From the NCBI GenBank assembly GCA_030407315.1, contig JALQPE010002428.1, forward strand, positions 26,718 through 90,717: a DNA stretch of 64,000 bases, in the 5' to 3' direction. A model generated the notes under the pieces. The model had not been told where the DNA came from and ran no database searches. It saw only the letters and a list, made by a program, of their open reading frames with translations. The stretch comes from Asparagopsis taxiformis (taxonomy: Eukaryota; Rhodophyta; Florideophyceae; Bonnemaisoniales; Bonnemaisoniaceae). Both the position numbers and the translations under genes were made by a program. Shown piece after piece: positions 30,400 through 41,477 of the stretch. Positions within the stretch are counted from its first letter, which is position 1; each line of letters starts with the position of its first letter.

Positions 30400-31900
30400 A
30401 AGCTGTCCAGTCGACGCCGCAGGTTAACCTGTGGAATTCCACTTCTCCGCCGTCACTGGCTGAGGTTCTTTGGTCGTGTTTCCTTTGTTTGGTGTAGAGG
30501 ATAGAACGACGGTGAGTATGCCAGTTTGGAGAGTATGCAGCGAGGGAAGCGTGTGTTTTGAGTCGTACTGTTGTCGTTGATGCGATATTGATTCATTAGA
30601 AGCTTCGTGAGTCATGGTTTGCATGTTGTGAACCATGGGAGGCAGGTAAGTAAGTGAGTCTCGCGGGTGCGCAATAAGGGATGCATGGGTTTTTAGTCTG
30701 ACTGTTCTGGTTCATTTTGATGTTGTATAGGTGGTGCAGGAATAGTGATGAAGTAAGGTAAGTTTCATTGAGCTTAAAGACGGGTTTCGCGATGAAATGG
30801 AATGCTGACTACATTTTTTCGTTGCACGATTTGTGAATTATTGGTTGTATTGTTTGTATGATGCAACGAGATGAAGAGGTTAAGTGCGTCCTGAGGGTAT
30901 GAAGCGAGGGAAGTGTTTGTTTTAAATTTGACTGTCGTCTTTTATGCAATATTTATTTATTGGGAGCTTAGTGAGTCATAGTGCATATTTGCTGAAGGGT
31001 GGAAGGGAGGTAGGCGAGCATTTGAGGGGTGCAGTGAGTGGAATGTGGGTTTTGAGTCTGACTGCTGTGGTTGATGTTGATTTTGTGTAGGTGATTCTGG
31101 AATGGTGATGACGGAAGGTAAGTTACATTGAGCGCCTAGTTAAGTTGCGCGAAGATATGGAATGCTGACTACATTTTTTTGTACAATTTTTGACTTATGG
31201 TTTCTATTGTGTGCAGGATACAACGAGGGTAAGTGAGTTCTGAGGGTATGCAGCGAGGGAAGCATGGGTTTTCAGTCCGACTGTTGTTGTTGATTTCGAT
31301 TTTTTGTAGGTGATGCAGGAATGGTGATGACGGAAGGTAAGTTGCATTTAGCGCGCAGTCCGGTGGTGCGAAGATGCGGAATGTTGACTTCATTTGTTGG
31401 TTGTGAGATTTTCGACTTTTGGTCTGTATTGTGTGTAGAATGAAACGAGAGTAAGTGAGTTCTGAGGGTATGCATCGAGAGAAGTGTTTGTTTCGAATCT
31501 GACTATTGCAGTTGATGCGATATTTATTCATTGGAAGCTTATCCAGTCATGGTGCGTATTGTGTCGAGCGAAGGAAAGTGCGGAAGTTTTGAGAGTATGC
31601 TGAGAGGGACATGTGGGTTTTGAGTCCGACTGTTGTTGTTGATTTCGATTTTATGCAGGTGATGCTGGAATGGTGATGACAGAAGGTAAGTTTCATTGAG
31701 CGCCAAGACTTGTTTTGCGAAGATATGGACTGCTGACTTTGATTATTCATTGCAAGGTTTTTGCATCATGGTTTGTATTGTGTGTAGGATGGATGAGAGG
31801 TAAGTAAGGGATTTTCTAAGATATCTGGCGTGGTAAGCGTCGCTTTTGAATCTGACTGTTGGGGTTGATGTTGTGTATGTGATGCAGGAGTGGTGAAGCA
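30400..31900 (+). repeat. Diverged tandem cassettes with splice-like junctions
   Basis: Repeats of about 220-360 bases, each with a conserved 27-base core preceded by T-rich sequence ending in AG and followed by GTAAGT. Cores lie at 30731-30757, 31091-31117, 31310-31336 and 31659-31685. Some units also hold a 12-base core between GTGCAG or GTGTAG and GTAAGT (for example 31217-31228). Both lengths are multiples of three. Spacing is irregular. Confidence 0.7.
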
Positions 31901-32501
31901 GGAACGGCAGGACTCAAGGAGAGTGAAGAAGGGATCTAGGAAGATGGGGAATGAAGCTGTGAGGTGTTTCTGGTATGTGTATATTTTGGGGCATACGATA
32001 GAAGTAAGAGTGGGTTTCAAGTCGTGTAAGATTTTGCTGACCATGTTCGTGTTTCATGTCTTGATGATTTAATGGGCTGTGGTGGTGTCGAGGAAAGCGG
32101 GGATGGTATTGGGAAGGAGCAGATTTTTTGTAATCTAGGTCGTGAGGGTTCTTGAAGTATGTGCGGATGGTGGTGCATGGCGTTCGGATGGTAGGGAGAA
32201 CGCGATAGTGAGGGAGATGGTTGATCGACGATATGCTGACAGGTATTTTGTATTCCGGCTGGATACGTATTCCATATTCTAGCTGGATACATATTCCGTA
32301 TCCTGGCTGGATACGTATTTCCTATTCTAACCGGGTATTTATTTCCTATTCTGACCAGATATGTATTTCCTATTCTAGAGAGACGTATTGTATACCAGCA
32401 GTTTCGTAAATGAGAGAATAAAATACGGTCCGATATGGGCCCTCAATTTACCATCCACTGAAATTTCTTTCCTCCCGGTTCTCGCTGATATATTGTATAC
32501 T

Positions 32502-32759
32502 GGATGTCGGGCCCTAGGATCCCGCCAAACGTACTAGAGAAAGTGGATGTCGGGTCCTAGTACTCCGCCGAACGTACTAGAGAAAGTGGATGTCGGGTCC
32601 TAGTATTCCGCCGAACGTACTAGAGAAAGTGGATGTCGGGTCCTAGGATCCCGCTGAATGTACTAGAGAAATTGGATGTCGGGTCCTAGTATTCCGCCGA
32701 ACGTACTAGAGAAAGTGGATGTCGGGTCCTAGTATTCCGCCGAACGTACTAGAGAAAGT
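32502..32759. repeat. 43-bp tandem repeat, 6 diverged copies (B2)
   Basis: Same unit as 455-797 in B1 but with variants such as CCTAGGATCCCGCC. B1 and B2 differ in copy number and homogeneity. Confidence 0.93.
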
Positions 32760-32858
32760 GGACGTCCGCATCCAAAAAATTTTTATTTTTTTTTCGGACG
32801 CGGACGTTCATTTGTTCTAGTAAATCTCGGGGCCGACTAGGACCCGTACTAGAGAGAC

Positions 32859-32892
32859 TGGACGTCCGCGTCCACTTCCGAAAACACAGACG
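32859..32892 (-). repeat. B2 right terminal inverted repeat
   Basis: Ends CGAAAACACAGACG; pairs with 20514-20547. An AT-rich block (AAAAAATTTTTATTTT) lies just inside it at about 32775-32792. Confidence 0.93.
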
Positions 32893-32946
32893 TGGGTTCA
32901 GCACACTCGGAGTGTGCGAGGGAGTGGCAGTACGTGCGCTGCACTT
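32893..32946. repeat. 54-bp target-site duplication, right copy (B2)
   Basis: Identical to 20460-20513. Its length of 18 codons keeps the gag phase: both copies begin at a third codon position. Confidence 0.93.
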
Positions 32947-34228
32947 CTTCCTCGACGGGGACGCCCGACGGTTCTACGATTCCCAGTGTACGACTGGCGT
33001 GATCACGACTGATCCGACGAAGAGGTTCTCGTGGCCTCACGTAATCAACGCGTTGATCAAACGATACCTGCAAGACGACGTGCTGCAGGAGGCCTACGAA
33101 AAGGTCACGATGATCACGCAGAGTCCTAACGAGGACGAGAATCAGTACGCTGATAGACTCGACACCGCCACGCGGGCGTGTAACTACGTGTTTACGGATC
33201 GACTCCTCGTTCACCACTACGTGCGTGGTTTGCTGCCCTCGACGCGGGCAGCCGTGACGGAACGACTCCGGTCACTCCCCGAACGAGAGAGGAACGACCT
33301 CACCGTTGTGAGACGATTGGCGACGGCCGAAGGAACGACCTTCCGTGCACGTACGGCAGCTGTCGCGTCAGCCGCGAAACCGAAAGTGCGGTTTCCGGTG
33401 AAGCCTACGTTGGCTATTTCCGACCACGAGTCGAGGAAGTTCGCGGACTACGATGAGTCCGCGTACTTACGTAACGAACGGGCTAGCGAGCCCAGTTACC
33501 ACGATGGTAACCCGAACATCCCCGCGAGGGACGACGACGACGTGTCGCTCGCTGCGGTTCACGTTGCCGAGAATTTGGAGGCGATCCTCTTCACGAACGG
33601 GCCGCCGCCCAACGATACGAAAACGGTAAACGAAAAGCCGGACGAGCTCGAAGCTCGATTGAACCGTCCATGCGAGGACGTGCCGAAGCTCACGTGCGAG
33701 CAGACGCAATTGGCGCACTCCGTAATCCCGAATGATTACTGGACGCTGTCGTGTTGGTCATGCCGCGAAGATGGCCACTCGACGTTTACGTGTCCGCGTC
33801 TGACGCCAGATCAACGGATCTTTTTCGCGTACAAGTACTACCTCTTCCACGTGAAGAGCAACCCACGTCAGGCTGAGTACTTCCGCCAACGAATGGCCAA
33901 GCGTCACCAGGAACGACCTGATGAGCGAGGGAACGTGACCCCGCGGAGGTACGGCACGCCGCCTACGATACTCCGAAACCCCAATCGTGACGGGGGAAGG
34001 CCCTTCGACAGGCGCCGCGGAGACTTTCGTAATGACCGACGTGACCCCCGCCCGTGGGCGAACGAACGAAATGGCCAGCGTAATGGCCGCAGCGGAGTCT
34101 ACGTGACGACCTCCGCTGACGAAACACCACTCGAGGTGGAAACGAGTCACGATGACGAACGAGCTTCGTGGGCTCACGACGACGACGTGTCGAACGGCCC
34201 CGCGCCGGGAAACGACCAGGCGATGTAG
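32893..34228 (+). CDS. gag: Gypsy1 Gag, C-terminal part
   Basis: Continues the frame broken at 20513: FSTLGVCEGVAVRALHFFLDGD, then the rest of the capsid-like domain (KRYLQDDVLQEAYEKV, NQYADRLDTATRAC, YVRGLLPSTRAAV). A CCHC zinc knuckle follows (CWSCREDGHSTFTC, C-x2-C-x4-H-x4-C), then an Arg/Asn-rich tail. The last codons contain GGGAAAC in the frame that allows a -1 shift into pro. Lacking the N-terminal half, this fragment alone cannot make a normal Gag. Confidence 0.9.
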
Positions 34229-35139
34229 GCCACGAGCCACCCACATCGCCTGAACCCTTACGTAAAAGGGGGACGACCGACGTCGATGATTGGTCCTCCG
34301 CAGGCTCACCGACGAACGAGAGTTACGTAAAGCTCACGGCCGCGAAGGCCAACTCGAGTCACACGACACCCGACGTGGGGGAAGAAACGAAGTCCGACGG
34401 GACGAACGAACCTCACACGAAGAGGAAGCCTCGCAGACGAGCGAGACGCGCTACCCGGAAGCACGACGCTTCCGAGCGCGAGAAAGCCAAACACGCGGCT
34501 TATACGAAGCGTGTCGACGCAAAAGAAGCCATACGGGCTCACACGACGAAGCGACGAACCGCTAACGAAGACGTAGACCGCGCGCCGGTCAGGACCGAAC
34601 CGTTGGTCCTCGACGGGCATACGTGCCTACTTGCGTCGAAGCATTATATCGTGTCCGGAACGATCGGACTAGACCTCAACGTGATGAGGGCGATTACCAT
34701 CGCGATGGATACGTGCAGCGGCTACAACTTGATACGAACAAGTTTACTACCCTACGACTGGGTCGACCGCTGTCTACGTGACGAAGAGCTGCCGAAGCTC
34801 GGAGACGCCAACGGGCGACGTTTGCCTATCGAAGGCGCCATCCTGCTTCGTGTCAGGTTGGGGAACTCGCTGTTCCGCGTAAAATTCTTCGTAGCCAACA
34901 CGCTGGCTGTTCCCGTTATAATGGGTACGTCGTTCATGTCGAAGCATGTCGATGCTATACGCTGTCGAGCGCAGACAATCGACCTCCATCGGGGGATACG
35001 ATACCCATTATCGCGGAGGGCGATACGACGACTCCGTACGAGGAGGGGGAAGAGACGAATCCAAACGTGGAACACCCGAGACGCCGCGAGCGTAACGCGG
35101 CCTCGAATAGGCCGAGCCGAACGTTCTCGGTTCGCCTGA
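34168..35139 (+). CDS. pro: Gypsy1 protease region (pro), -1 frame to gag
   Basis: The open frame overlaps the end of gag by about 60 bases and is entered by -1 slippage at 34207-34213. The first 150 residues are basic and disordered. The retropepsin-like fold follows: ITIAMDTCSGYNLIRTSLL, then PVIMGTSFM, which resembles the ILG.DF strand. The catalytic triad would normally read D-T/S-G; here it is DTCSG, unlike the DTGAG of Gypsy2. Either the position is altered or this copy is inactive. Pro and pol are in different frames here, whereas Gypsy2 has them fused. Confidence 0.75.
   Translation: MGSRRRRVERPRAGKRPGDVGHEPPTSPEPLRKRGTTDVDDWSSAGSPTNESYVKLTAAKANSSHTTPDVGEETKSDGTNEPHTKRKPRRRARRATRKHDASEREKAKHAAYTKRVDAKEAIRAHTTKRRTANEDVDRAPVRTEPLVLDGHTCLLASKHYIVSGTIGLDLNVMRAITIAMDTCSGYNLIRTSLLPYDWVDRCLRDEELPKLGDANGRRLPIEGAILLRVRLGNSLFRVKFFVANTLAVPVIMGTSFMSKHVDAIRCRAQTIDLHRGIRYPLSRRAIRRLRTRRGKRRIQTWNTRDAASVTRPRIGRAERSRFA
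34207..34213 (+). promoter_or_regulatory. -1 frameshift heptamer GGGAAAC at gag/pro
   Basis: In the gag frame the codons are CCG GGA AAC, so the heptamer is G-GGA-AAC, a canonical retroviral -1 slippery sequence. It lies 12 bases before the gag stop codon and leads into the pro frame. Gypsy2 has the same heptamer at the end of its gag. Confidence 0.75.
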
Positions 35140-38100
35140 CGAAGTACACGCGTGTACCGGCGATGTCGCAGCGGACCGTCAACGTGACGACGGATGCGAC
35201 CGGACTCGTGTTCCTCGAGCCGAAAGCGTCGGTGCAATTCCGGCATGGGCTGCGCATAGCCAACGGAGTGGTCGACGTAGGACCGAGAGAGACGTTCTCT
35301 ATTATCGTGTCGAACTTCACGAAGAAGGACCGCGAATTGCCGAAAGGCGCGACGATTGCGTACGCGGTACGCTCCCCGTTGGGAATCGTCCCACTCAAGC
35401 GGGAGGGCGGCGAAGCCCTCGCGAAGGTTTTGAACCTACCGCTAGTCGACGCGACGACGCGGACAACTACGAACGGGTTGGGCGACGCAACGCCAGACCC
35501 GTTGGTCAACGAAAAGGGGAACGACCCCGCCACGGATTGGCAGTCGACAATCGATTTGTCGCACCTCGACGACGAGGATTTACGAAAGCGCATCAACGAG
35601 ATGCTAGCTACACATTCGTCAATGTGGACGAGCGGACGCCTCGGCGAAATCAATGCTACGGAGCATCGAATCGAACTCGAACCGGGCACGCGGCCCATAC
35701 GTTCAATGCCCTATCGTCAGGGTCCGGCTCTACGTACGATAGCCGAGGAGCAGATCACGAAGATGCTCAACGAAGGGGTTATCGAACCCGCGTCCAGCGA
35801 ATGGGCGTCACCAATCGTGTTGGTGCCGAAGAAGGACGGATCCTTACGTTTCTGTGTCGACTACAGACGTTTGAACGCGAAAACGATCGCTGATTCGTAC
35901 CCGCTTCCTCGTATGGAAGACTGCCTCGATTCGTTGGGCGACGCCGCCATCTTCACGACACTCGATTGTAACGCCGGTTACTGGCAAGTGCCCGTCTCCG
36001 CCGAGGACCGTGATAAGACAACGTTTACGTCTTTCATGGGAACGTATCGCTACGTGCGAATGCCATTCGGGCTACGAAATGCCCCCGCTACGTTTCAGCG
36101 GACGTTGGACATCATCCTCTCCGGAGTACGTTGGCAATCGTGCCTGGTCTACTTAGACGACGTAATCGTCTTTTCGAAAGACCTCGAGTCTCACCTGGGT
36201 CACGTTGACCAGGTGCTTTCCCTGCTACGCGCAGCGGGAGTAACGTTAAAGCTCACGAAGTGCTCGTTCTTTCAACCACGAGTTGACTACCTGGGGCACG
36301 TGATTACCCCAGGGAAGCTGCACGTTGCAGCACGGAACAAGGAAGCCTTTCGTACGGCTACGTTCCCACGCGACAAGACGCAATGTCGATCGTTTTTGGG
36401 CGCGGCCAACGTTTACCGCCGTTTCGTAAAGGCGTATGCCGAGATCGCTCGGCCACTCAACACGATGTTGAAGAAGGACGCCTCCCCCGATTGGACGAAT
36501 CCAACTAACGCGCAAACGAATGCGTTCGAAACGTTGAAGACAATACTGGTGTCGCCACCAGTATTGCACCTTCCGAAGGCGGGACGTCCGTTCATGATCG
36601 ATACCGACGCGTCGGCGTATCAGCTGGGAGCTACGTTGCTCCAGCAGCAGAACGAGGACAAGCCCAACGAATGGGTGCCGATTGGGTACTGGTCGAAGAC
36701 CCTCAACGAAACCGAACGCGGTTACTCGGCAACGGAGCGCGAGTGTTACTCCGTCGTCTGGGCGATAACGTCGCTCCGACCCTACGTAGAGGGTCAGCGA
36801 TTTACCGTACGTACGGATCACGAAGCCTTACGTTGGCTGATGACGTTAACGGACGCGTCCGGACGACTACTACGATGGAGGCTACGCGTTGCCGAATTCG
36901 ATTTCGAAGTTACGTACAGGCCTGGGCGCGTGCACCAGGTACCTGACGCTTTATCACGCGTGATATCTACGTATGACGACGGTCGACCCGTCGACGATGA
37001 CGTACCATCGTACGGGGACGCAGTCCTCGTGACGACTCGCAGTCGGCGACAACCCACACGAAATGGGCAAGGACGAACGACGTCCGTACGTAAAAAGGCA
37101 ACGAATGCCAGGGGTCACGACGACCCGTCGAACGAGACTCGTGATGAACGAACATCGGCCACGACGGCTGGCCACGATGGCTTCGAGTTCAACCGCGACG
37201 CGACGCTCGATGACGTTCTCGACGAGGAACCGGATTTCCTCGACGAACAGCGCGCTGCTGAAGACGATTCGGCACGCGTGCCACCAGCTGACGTTCAGCT
37301 TCCCATTACGAGGGACGAGCTTATCGAAGCTCAATGCGAGGACGCGTTCTGTCAAACGATACTGACACGACAGTCCGAGACGCAGGACGCTGCATTCTTC
37401 GAAGGCCACGATGGCCTACTCCGACGCCGGAACCCTCACGATGAGGAACGTACACAAATCGTTGTGCCGGCTTCGTTACGGCCGCGGCTGCTGGAGTTAA
37501 CGCACCACCACGTCCTCGCTGGACATCCCGGGCAAACGCGTATGTACTATACCCTACGGAGGACGTACTACTGGCCCGCGATGGCCGCCGACATCCATGC
37601 AACGGTACGAAACTGCGTTGGATGTGCGAAGAACCGCGTGAAGCTTCGCAAACGGACGAACCCGTTACGTTTATTTCCGGCTACGGAGCCGCTGCGAGAC
37701 CTATGTATCGACATACTAGGTCCGCTTACGAAGACCACGCGTGGTAACCGATTTATCCTCGTGATAACGGACCGCTTCACGAAGCTGACTAGAGTCGTAC
37801 CTCTACGAAATATCGATTCCGCCAACGTGGCGAGCGCGTTCGTCAACGCGTGGGTCTTCTCGTATGGACCCCCACGGACGCTCATAAGCGACAACGGAAA
37901 GCAGTTCGCTGCTAAGTTTTTCCAGCGCGTCTGCAACGAAATCGGCGTGACGAACGTCTTTACGTCGACGTACCACCCCCAAACGAACGGGCAGGTGGAG
38001 CGCTACAACAGGACGATCCTGGCGATGCTACGCAATTACGTGAACGAAAACCAGAACGACTGGGATCGATACGCATCGGCGTTAACGTTTGCGTACAACA

Positions 38101-38756
38101 CGCATGTGCATTCGAGCACGGGCACGACGCCCTTCGATTTGATTCTCACGAATCCACCGCCACCGTTGGCGCTACACACGTCGGTAACGAACCGCGAACT
38201 ACCCGACGGGGGAGGGCGAGCCACTTACGTTCGTGAGCTCGCCACAACGATGGATAACGCGTATCGAACGCTGAAGGCCGCGCAGGCACGTTACAAACGA
38301 AATTTCGACAAGCGAGTCCGTGTCTCGAATCGAAACATCCGCGCGGGAGAATACGTATTCATCGACCCGACGGACGGGACCACGAAGGGCACGAAGCTCG
38401 GCAACCACGCGTTGGGACCGTTCCGCGTACTACGTAACGACGTACGAACGTTCGTCATCCAACGAGGAGACGTAGTTGAACGTGTCAACTCGGACCGCGT
38501 TGCGTACGCGCCAACGCCGGCGAACGCGCCCCCGCCGGAGCCATACGATGCCACCGAGGCAGACCTCGACAAGAACCGCGATGGTCCGGCGTATGTAGTA
38601 GACGACCTACTAAACCATCGCGTAAACGATGACGGCACCCTAGACTTCCTCGTGAAGTGGGTCGGGTATCGTAACCCTACGTGGGAGCCCCGCCGGAACG
38701 TATCTGAAGAGAGCGTCTCTCGATACTTCGCACGCGTGCGACGAGCAACAACGTGA
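35067..38756 (+). CDS. pol: Gypsy1 Pol: reverse transcriptase, RNase H, integrase, chromodomain
   Basis: A 1229-codon frame, -1 relative to pro with which it overlaps; the frame is open well upstream of the ATG. Reverse transcriptase carries FCVDYRRLNAKT (about 268) and YLDD (about 362-365). RNase H shows DTDASAYQLGATLL and TERECYSVVWA. Integrase has the HHCC zinc domain (HHHVLAGHPGQ ... CVGCAKNR, about 810-855) and the catalytic residues in DILGPL, SDNGKQF and YHPQTNGQVERYNR (about 881, 941, 977). A C-terminal chromodomain (FLVKWVGYRNPTWEP, about 1175-1228) makes it a chromovirus, likely guided to marked histones. No internal stops. Confidence 0.95.
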   Translation: MEHPRRRERNAASNRPSRTFSVRLTKYTRVPAMSQRTVNVTTDATGLVFLEPKASVQFRHGLRIANGVVDVGPRETFSIIVSNFTKKDRELPKGATIAYAVRSPLGIVPLKREGGEALAKVLNLPLVDATTRTTTNGLGDATPDPLVNEKGNDPATDWQSTIDLSHLDDEDLRKRINEMLATHSSMWTSGRLGEINATEHRIELEPGTRPIRSMPYRQGPALRTIAEEQITKMLNEGVIEPASSEWASPIVLVPKKDGSLRFCVDYRRLNAKTIADSYPLPRMEDCLDSLGDAAIFTTLDCNAGYWQVPVSAEDRDKTTFTSFMGTYRYVRMPFGLRNAPATFQRTLDIILSGVRWQSCLVYLDDVIVFSKDLESHLGHVDQVLSLLRAAGVTLKLTKCSFFQPRVDYLGHVITPGKLHVAARNKEAFRTATFPRDKTQCRSFLGAANVYRRFVKAYAEIARPLNTMLKKDASPDWTNPTNAQTNAFETLKTILVSPPVLHLPKAGRPFMIDTDASAYQLGATLLQQQNEDKPNEWVPIGYWSKTLNETERGYSATERECYSVVWAITSLRPYVEGQRFTVRTDHEALRWLMTLTDASGRLLRWRLRVAEFDFEVTYRPGRVHQVPDALSRVISTYDDGRPVDDDVPSYGDAVLVTTRSRRQPTRNGQGRTTSVRKKATNARGHDDPSNETRDERTSATTAGHDGFEFNRDATLDDVLDEEPDFLDEQRAAEDDSARVPPADVQLPITRDELIEAQCEDAFCQTILTRQSETQDAAFFEGHDGLLRRRNPHDEERTQIVVPASLRPRLLELTHHHVLAGHPGQTRMYYTLRRTYYWPAMAADIHATVRNCVGCAKNRVKLRKRTNPLRLFPATEPLRDLCIDILGPLTKTTRGNRFILVITDRFTKLTRVVPLRNIDSANVASAFVNAWVFSYGPPRTLISDNGKQFAAKFFQRVCNEIGVTNVFTSTYHPQTNGQVERYNRTILAMLRNYVNENQNDWDRYASALTFAYNTHVHSSTGTTPFDLILTNPPPPLALHTSVTNRELPDGGGRATYVRELATTMDNAYRTLKAAQARYKRNFDKRVRVSNRNIRAGEYVFIDPTDGTTKGTKLGNHALGPFRVLRNDVRTFVIQRGDVVERVNSDRVAYAPTPANAPPPEPYDATEADLDKNRDGPAYVVDDLLNHRVNDDGTLDFLVKWVGYRNPTWEPRRNVSEESVSRYFARVRRATT

Positions 38757-41045
38757 AAGGCCACGACGGCCCCCGAAAACGCACACGAGCGTCGGGTTAA
38801 GCGCACGCGTGCGCGACGTTGCACGATGCAACAAACGAAGGCGACGAGCCGCACGAACGAGAAGCGAAGGCACAACGAGTGGCCGGGACGTCCACCCTTG
38901 CGTTGGGGGGGCGCGATGCGTGCTAGAGCCGTCGCTCTTTTCGTTTTCGACACCATACGATGGTGGAGGCACGAGCGCCAACGAAAGATTGGACGACGAG
39001 TCCACGCGCGGACGATTCACACGATGTGAAGAGCCACGACTGGCTCGACAGTGTTGACCGTCCCACGGGCAAAGGTGACGACACCACGGGCCACGGACGG
39101 ACAACACGTCAGATTTTTCGCGCGAAAAATTATACGTGGGCCAGCGGGCCATGGACGCACGGTACGAAAAATCGGGCCGATTACAGTGCGCTAATCCGGC
39201 CAAATCTCGGGACACGCGTGCCCCGAAAATTTCGTAATTTCGGCATGTCACGTGAGCCATCGTACGTCCCCGTGGACAACCGCTGACAACGAGTCGCATC
39301 GACCAACGAGGTCAACGCCAAACAGCTCGCGAGCTAACGGCAACGTGACGCCGGAAGGCGGAGAAACGACGTAGGACGGACGCGTCCCCAACGAAGATGG
39401 CAACGGCCTCGTTACGAAACTCCCCGCACGAAGCGGAACGAAGCTATACGTTAGCCGACGAATTAGACCAACGGGTCTCAGCGCACGAAACGCGCGAGTA
39501 AAGCGTGCGAACGACGAGCCAACGAGGCCGCGACGACGGGCGGCGAACCGTATCGCCACCGTGAGGCACGACGCCGAACGCGGTAGCCACGTACGGCAAC
39601 CACGGAACGACACAACGGTGTCCTGCCACGCGGGCATAACGAACGACGCGCGGAAGCGAAAAGCCCGCCGGCCAGTCGAACGCACGTAACGAAACACGAA
39701 TACGCAACGGCGTCCAAGCGGTAGCCAACGTAAACGGCACAGCTGAAGGCAACGTCTGCCGACGAACTTGGCTCACGAGGCAGCCTCAAACGCCCGCGGG
39801 CATGCGAAACGACCCCGTCAATCGCGTCCCCGTCGGGTTCGCAAGGCGAATAAACGAAATTACGCAACGGCGTAGAGGGCGAGCATTACGTATGCCCAGG
39901 TGCACGTCACACCACATAACGAATGAGCTAACGAAACGCTCCTCGGACGCCGCAGCGAACGTCGCTACCACGCGAAGTGGACTATCGCAACGATTGCGCC
40001 ACCGGCTAACGTGAAGCCGCGGCAAACGCGAAGCGCGACGGCGCTAATAACGTTAACGGCTATACGAAAAGCCAAGCCCGCCGGCAAAAACGTTGTCTAG
40101 GGAACCACGACGCACTGCCGCGTACACGCAACGGCGTGAAACATCAAGCCAACTCACGCGCGAGTCGGCCTGACGCTTAGCGAATTTTTCGTCCGGCTCA
40201 CCGGAGCGAATTAAATTGGCACCGACGTGCTACGTGCCAGAGAGCTCGAATGCTCAACGGAATTCGACACCCGACGGGGTTATCCGCACGAGGGACGACG
40301 GCGGAAACGAACTCCGAGATAGTTACAAAATGATATCGCCACTGGCCAACGTGAAGCCGCGGCAACGCGAAGCGCGACGGCGCTAATGACGTCAACGGCT
40401 ATACGAAAAGCCAAGCCCGCCGGCCACCACGTTGTCAACGAAACCGCAACGTACTGCGACGAATTACTGCGTACACGCCACGGCGTAGAACGTCAAACCG
40501 ACTCACGTGCGCGTCGGTCTGATGTTCGACGAATTTTCCGCCAAGCTCATCGGAGCAAAATTAAAATTGGCACCGATGTGCTACGCGCTAAGGAGCTCGA
40601 ATGCTCAACGAAATTCGACACCCGACGGGGTTATCCGAACGAGAAACGACGGTGGAAACGATTTTCGAGTTAGTTACTAAATGATGCGCACGCCAACGGG
40701 CTCTATGATCGAGGTTAACGTACCACTCGCAGTGAAAAGCCGCCGCTACGCGCCGCCGCTTTGCCGAATAATTGCGTGTGCTACGAACCTGCCAACGGGC
40801 ACGCGTCGCCGCGAACTCGAAGCACGGGCTACGTAAGCCATACGACACCCGACGGGGTAGACGCCACAACAAAAAAATTGTGGGGAGGGGCTTAACGCTA
40901 AACCCCTCCTCTTCTGCAGACGACCTGCCAAACGCAAATTACGAAGCTCAACGGAGCCATGCGATTACGCAAAGAAACAAGACGAAGTTTACGAAGCAAT
41001 ACGATGCTAGAGCCGACGTGGCCTACGAACTAACCTAGGAACGAC
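38757..41045. other. Non-coding region between pol and accessory gene, with 340-bp tandem repeat
   Basis: No gene supported. Two tandem copies of a roughly 340-bp unit occupy about 39998-40337 and 40338-40680. Each holds AACGTGAAGCCGCGGCAA, a CCAAGCCCGCCGGC block and TCGACACCCGACGGGGTTAT. A third, partial copy follows to about 40860. Words such as ACGAAC and AACG are very frequent. This is the meeting point of the sense pol and antisense accessory transcripts, so it may hold both 3' ends. Confidence 0.7.
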
Positions 41046-41477
41046 CTAGTAGCGACGAGAACGCTTGCCCGCAGGGTCATACGGACCAGGGCCTTCGCCG
41101 CGGCTATCGTGGCTGCGGCTGCGACTGGGCTGAACGAAGCCCGGCGCGTACGGATCGACGGTCTGCGTGACCACGGGGGCTCGCTCGCGACGAGACGCGG
41201 GATCCCTAGCGTAAGGATCCGCAGTCCCGTGACTGCGCGTATCCGAAGGGCGCGCCGGAGCGGGGTCGCGTGGCAGGTACGCCGCTGCGTGACCATACCC
41301 GACGGGGTCGCCGAAGCCGCCGCCACTCGCGTAACCGTACGGTTCATTACGAACGCCAACGGGCGGCGCGTAACTACGAGTCGCCGCGGCGAGACGCTCC
41401 GAAATCGCGCGTTCCGTTGCCAAGCGGGCAGTCAGGTCCAACGTCTGGGCCCTGAACTCTTCGGCTGCGCGAGCCAC
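41046..41477 (-). pseudogene. C-terminal tail of Gypsy1 accessory protein (-1 frame)
   Basis: 143 codons continuing the accessory gene in the -1 frame. It starts with a likely coiled coil (AEEFRAQTLDLTARLATERA) and ends in a Tyr/Pro/Arg-rich basic tail (GKRSRRY). Gypsy2's accessory protein also has a coiled coil and a basic C-terminus, which supports this being the proper ending of the protein. The two frames are joined somewhere in the overlap 41432-41560. Confidence 0.6.

Larger units (their letters stand above)
20514..32892. mobile_element. Element B, complete copy B2 (12.4 kb, non-coding)
   Basis: Flanked by 54-bp target duplications and bounded by 34-bp terminal inverted repeats (20514-20547 and 32859-32892, two mismatches, starting CGTCTGTGTT). 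It contains a pyrimidine-rich left domain (about 20880-21800), a giant inverted repeat (about 21930-25150 against 27775-29960) with internal tandem units, a unique centre, a G-rich right domain with exon-like cassettes (30400-31900), and a 43-bp tandem array. No transposase or recombinase is recognisable. It may be a non-autonomous member of an unknown family. B1 at 1-928 is a second copy. Confidence 0.9.
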
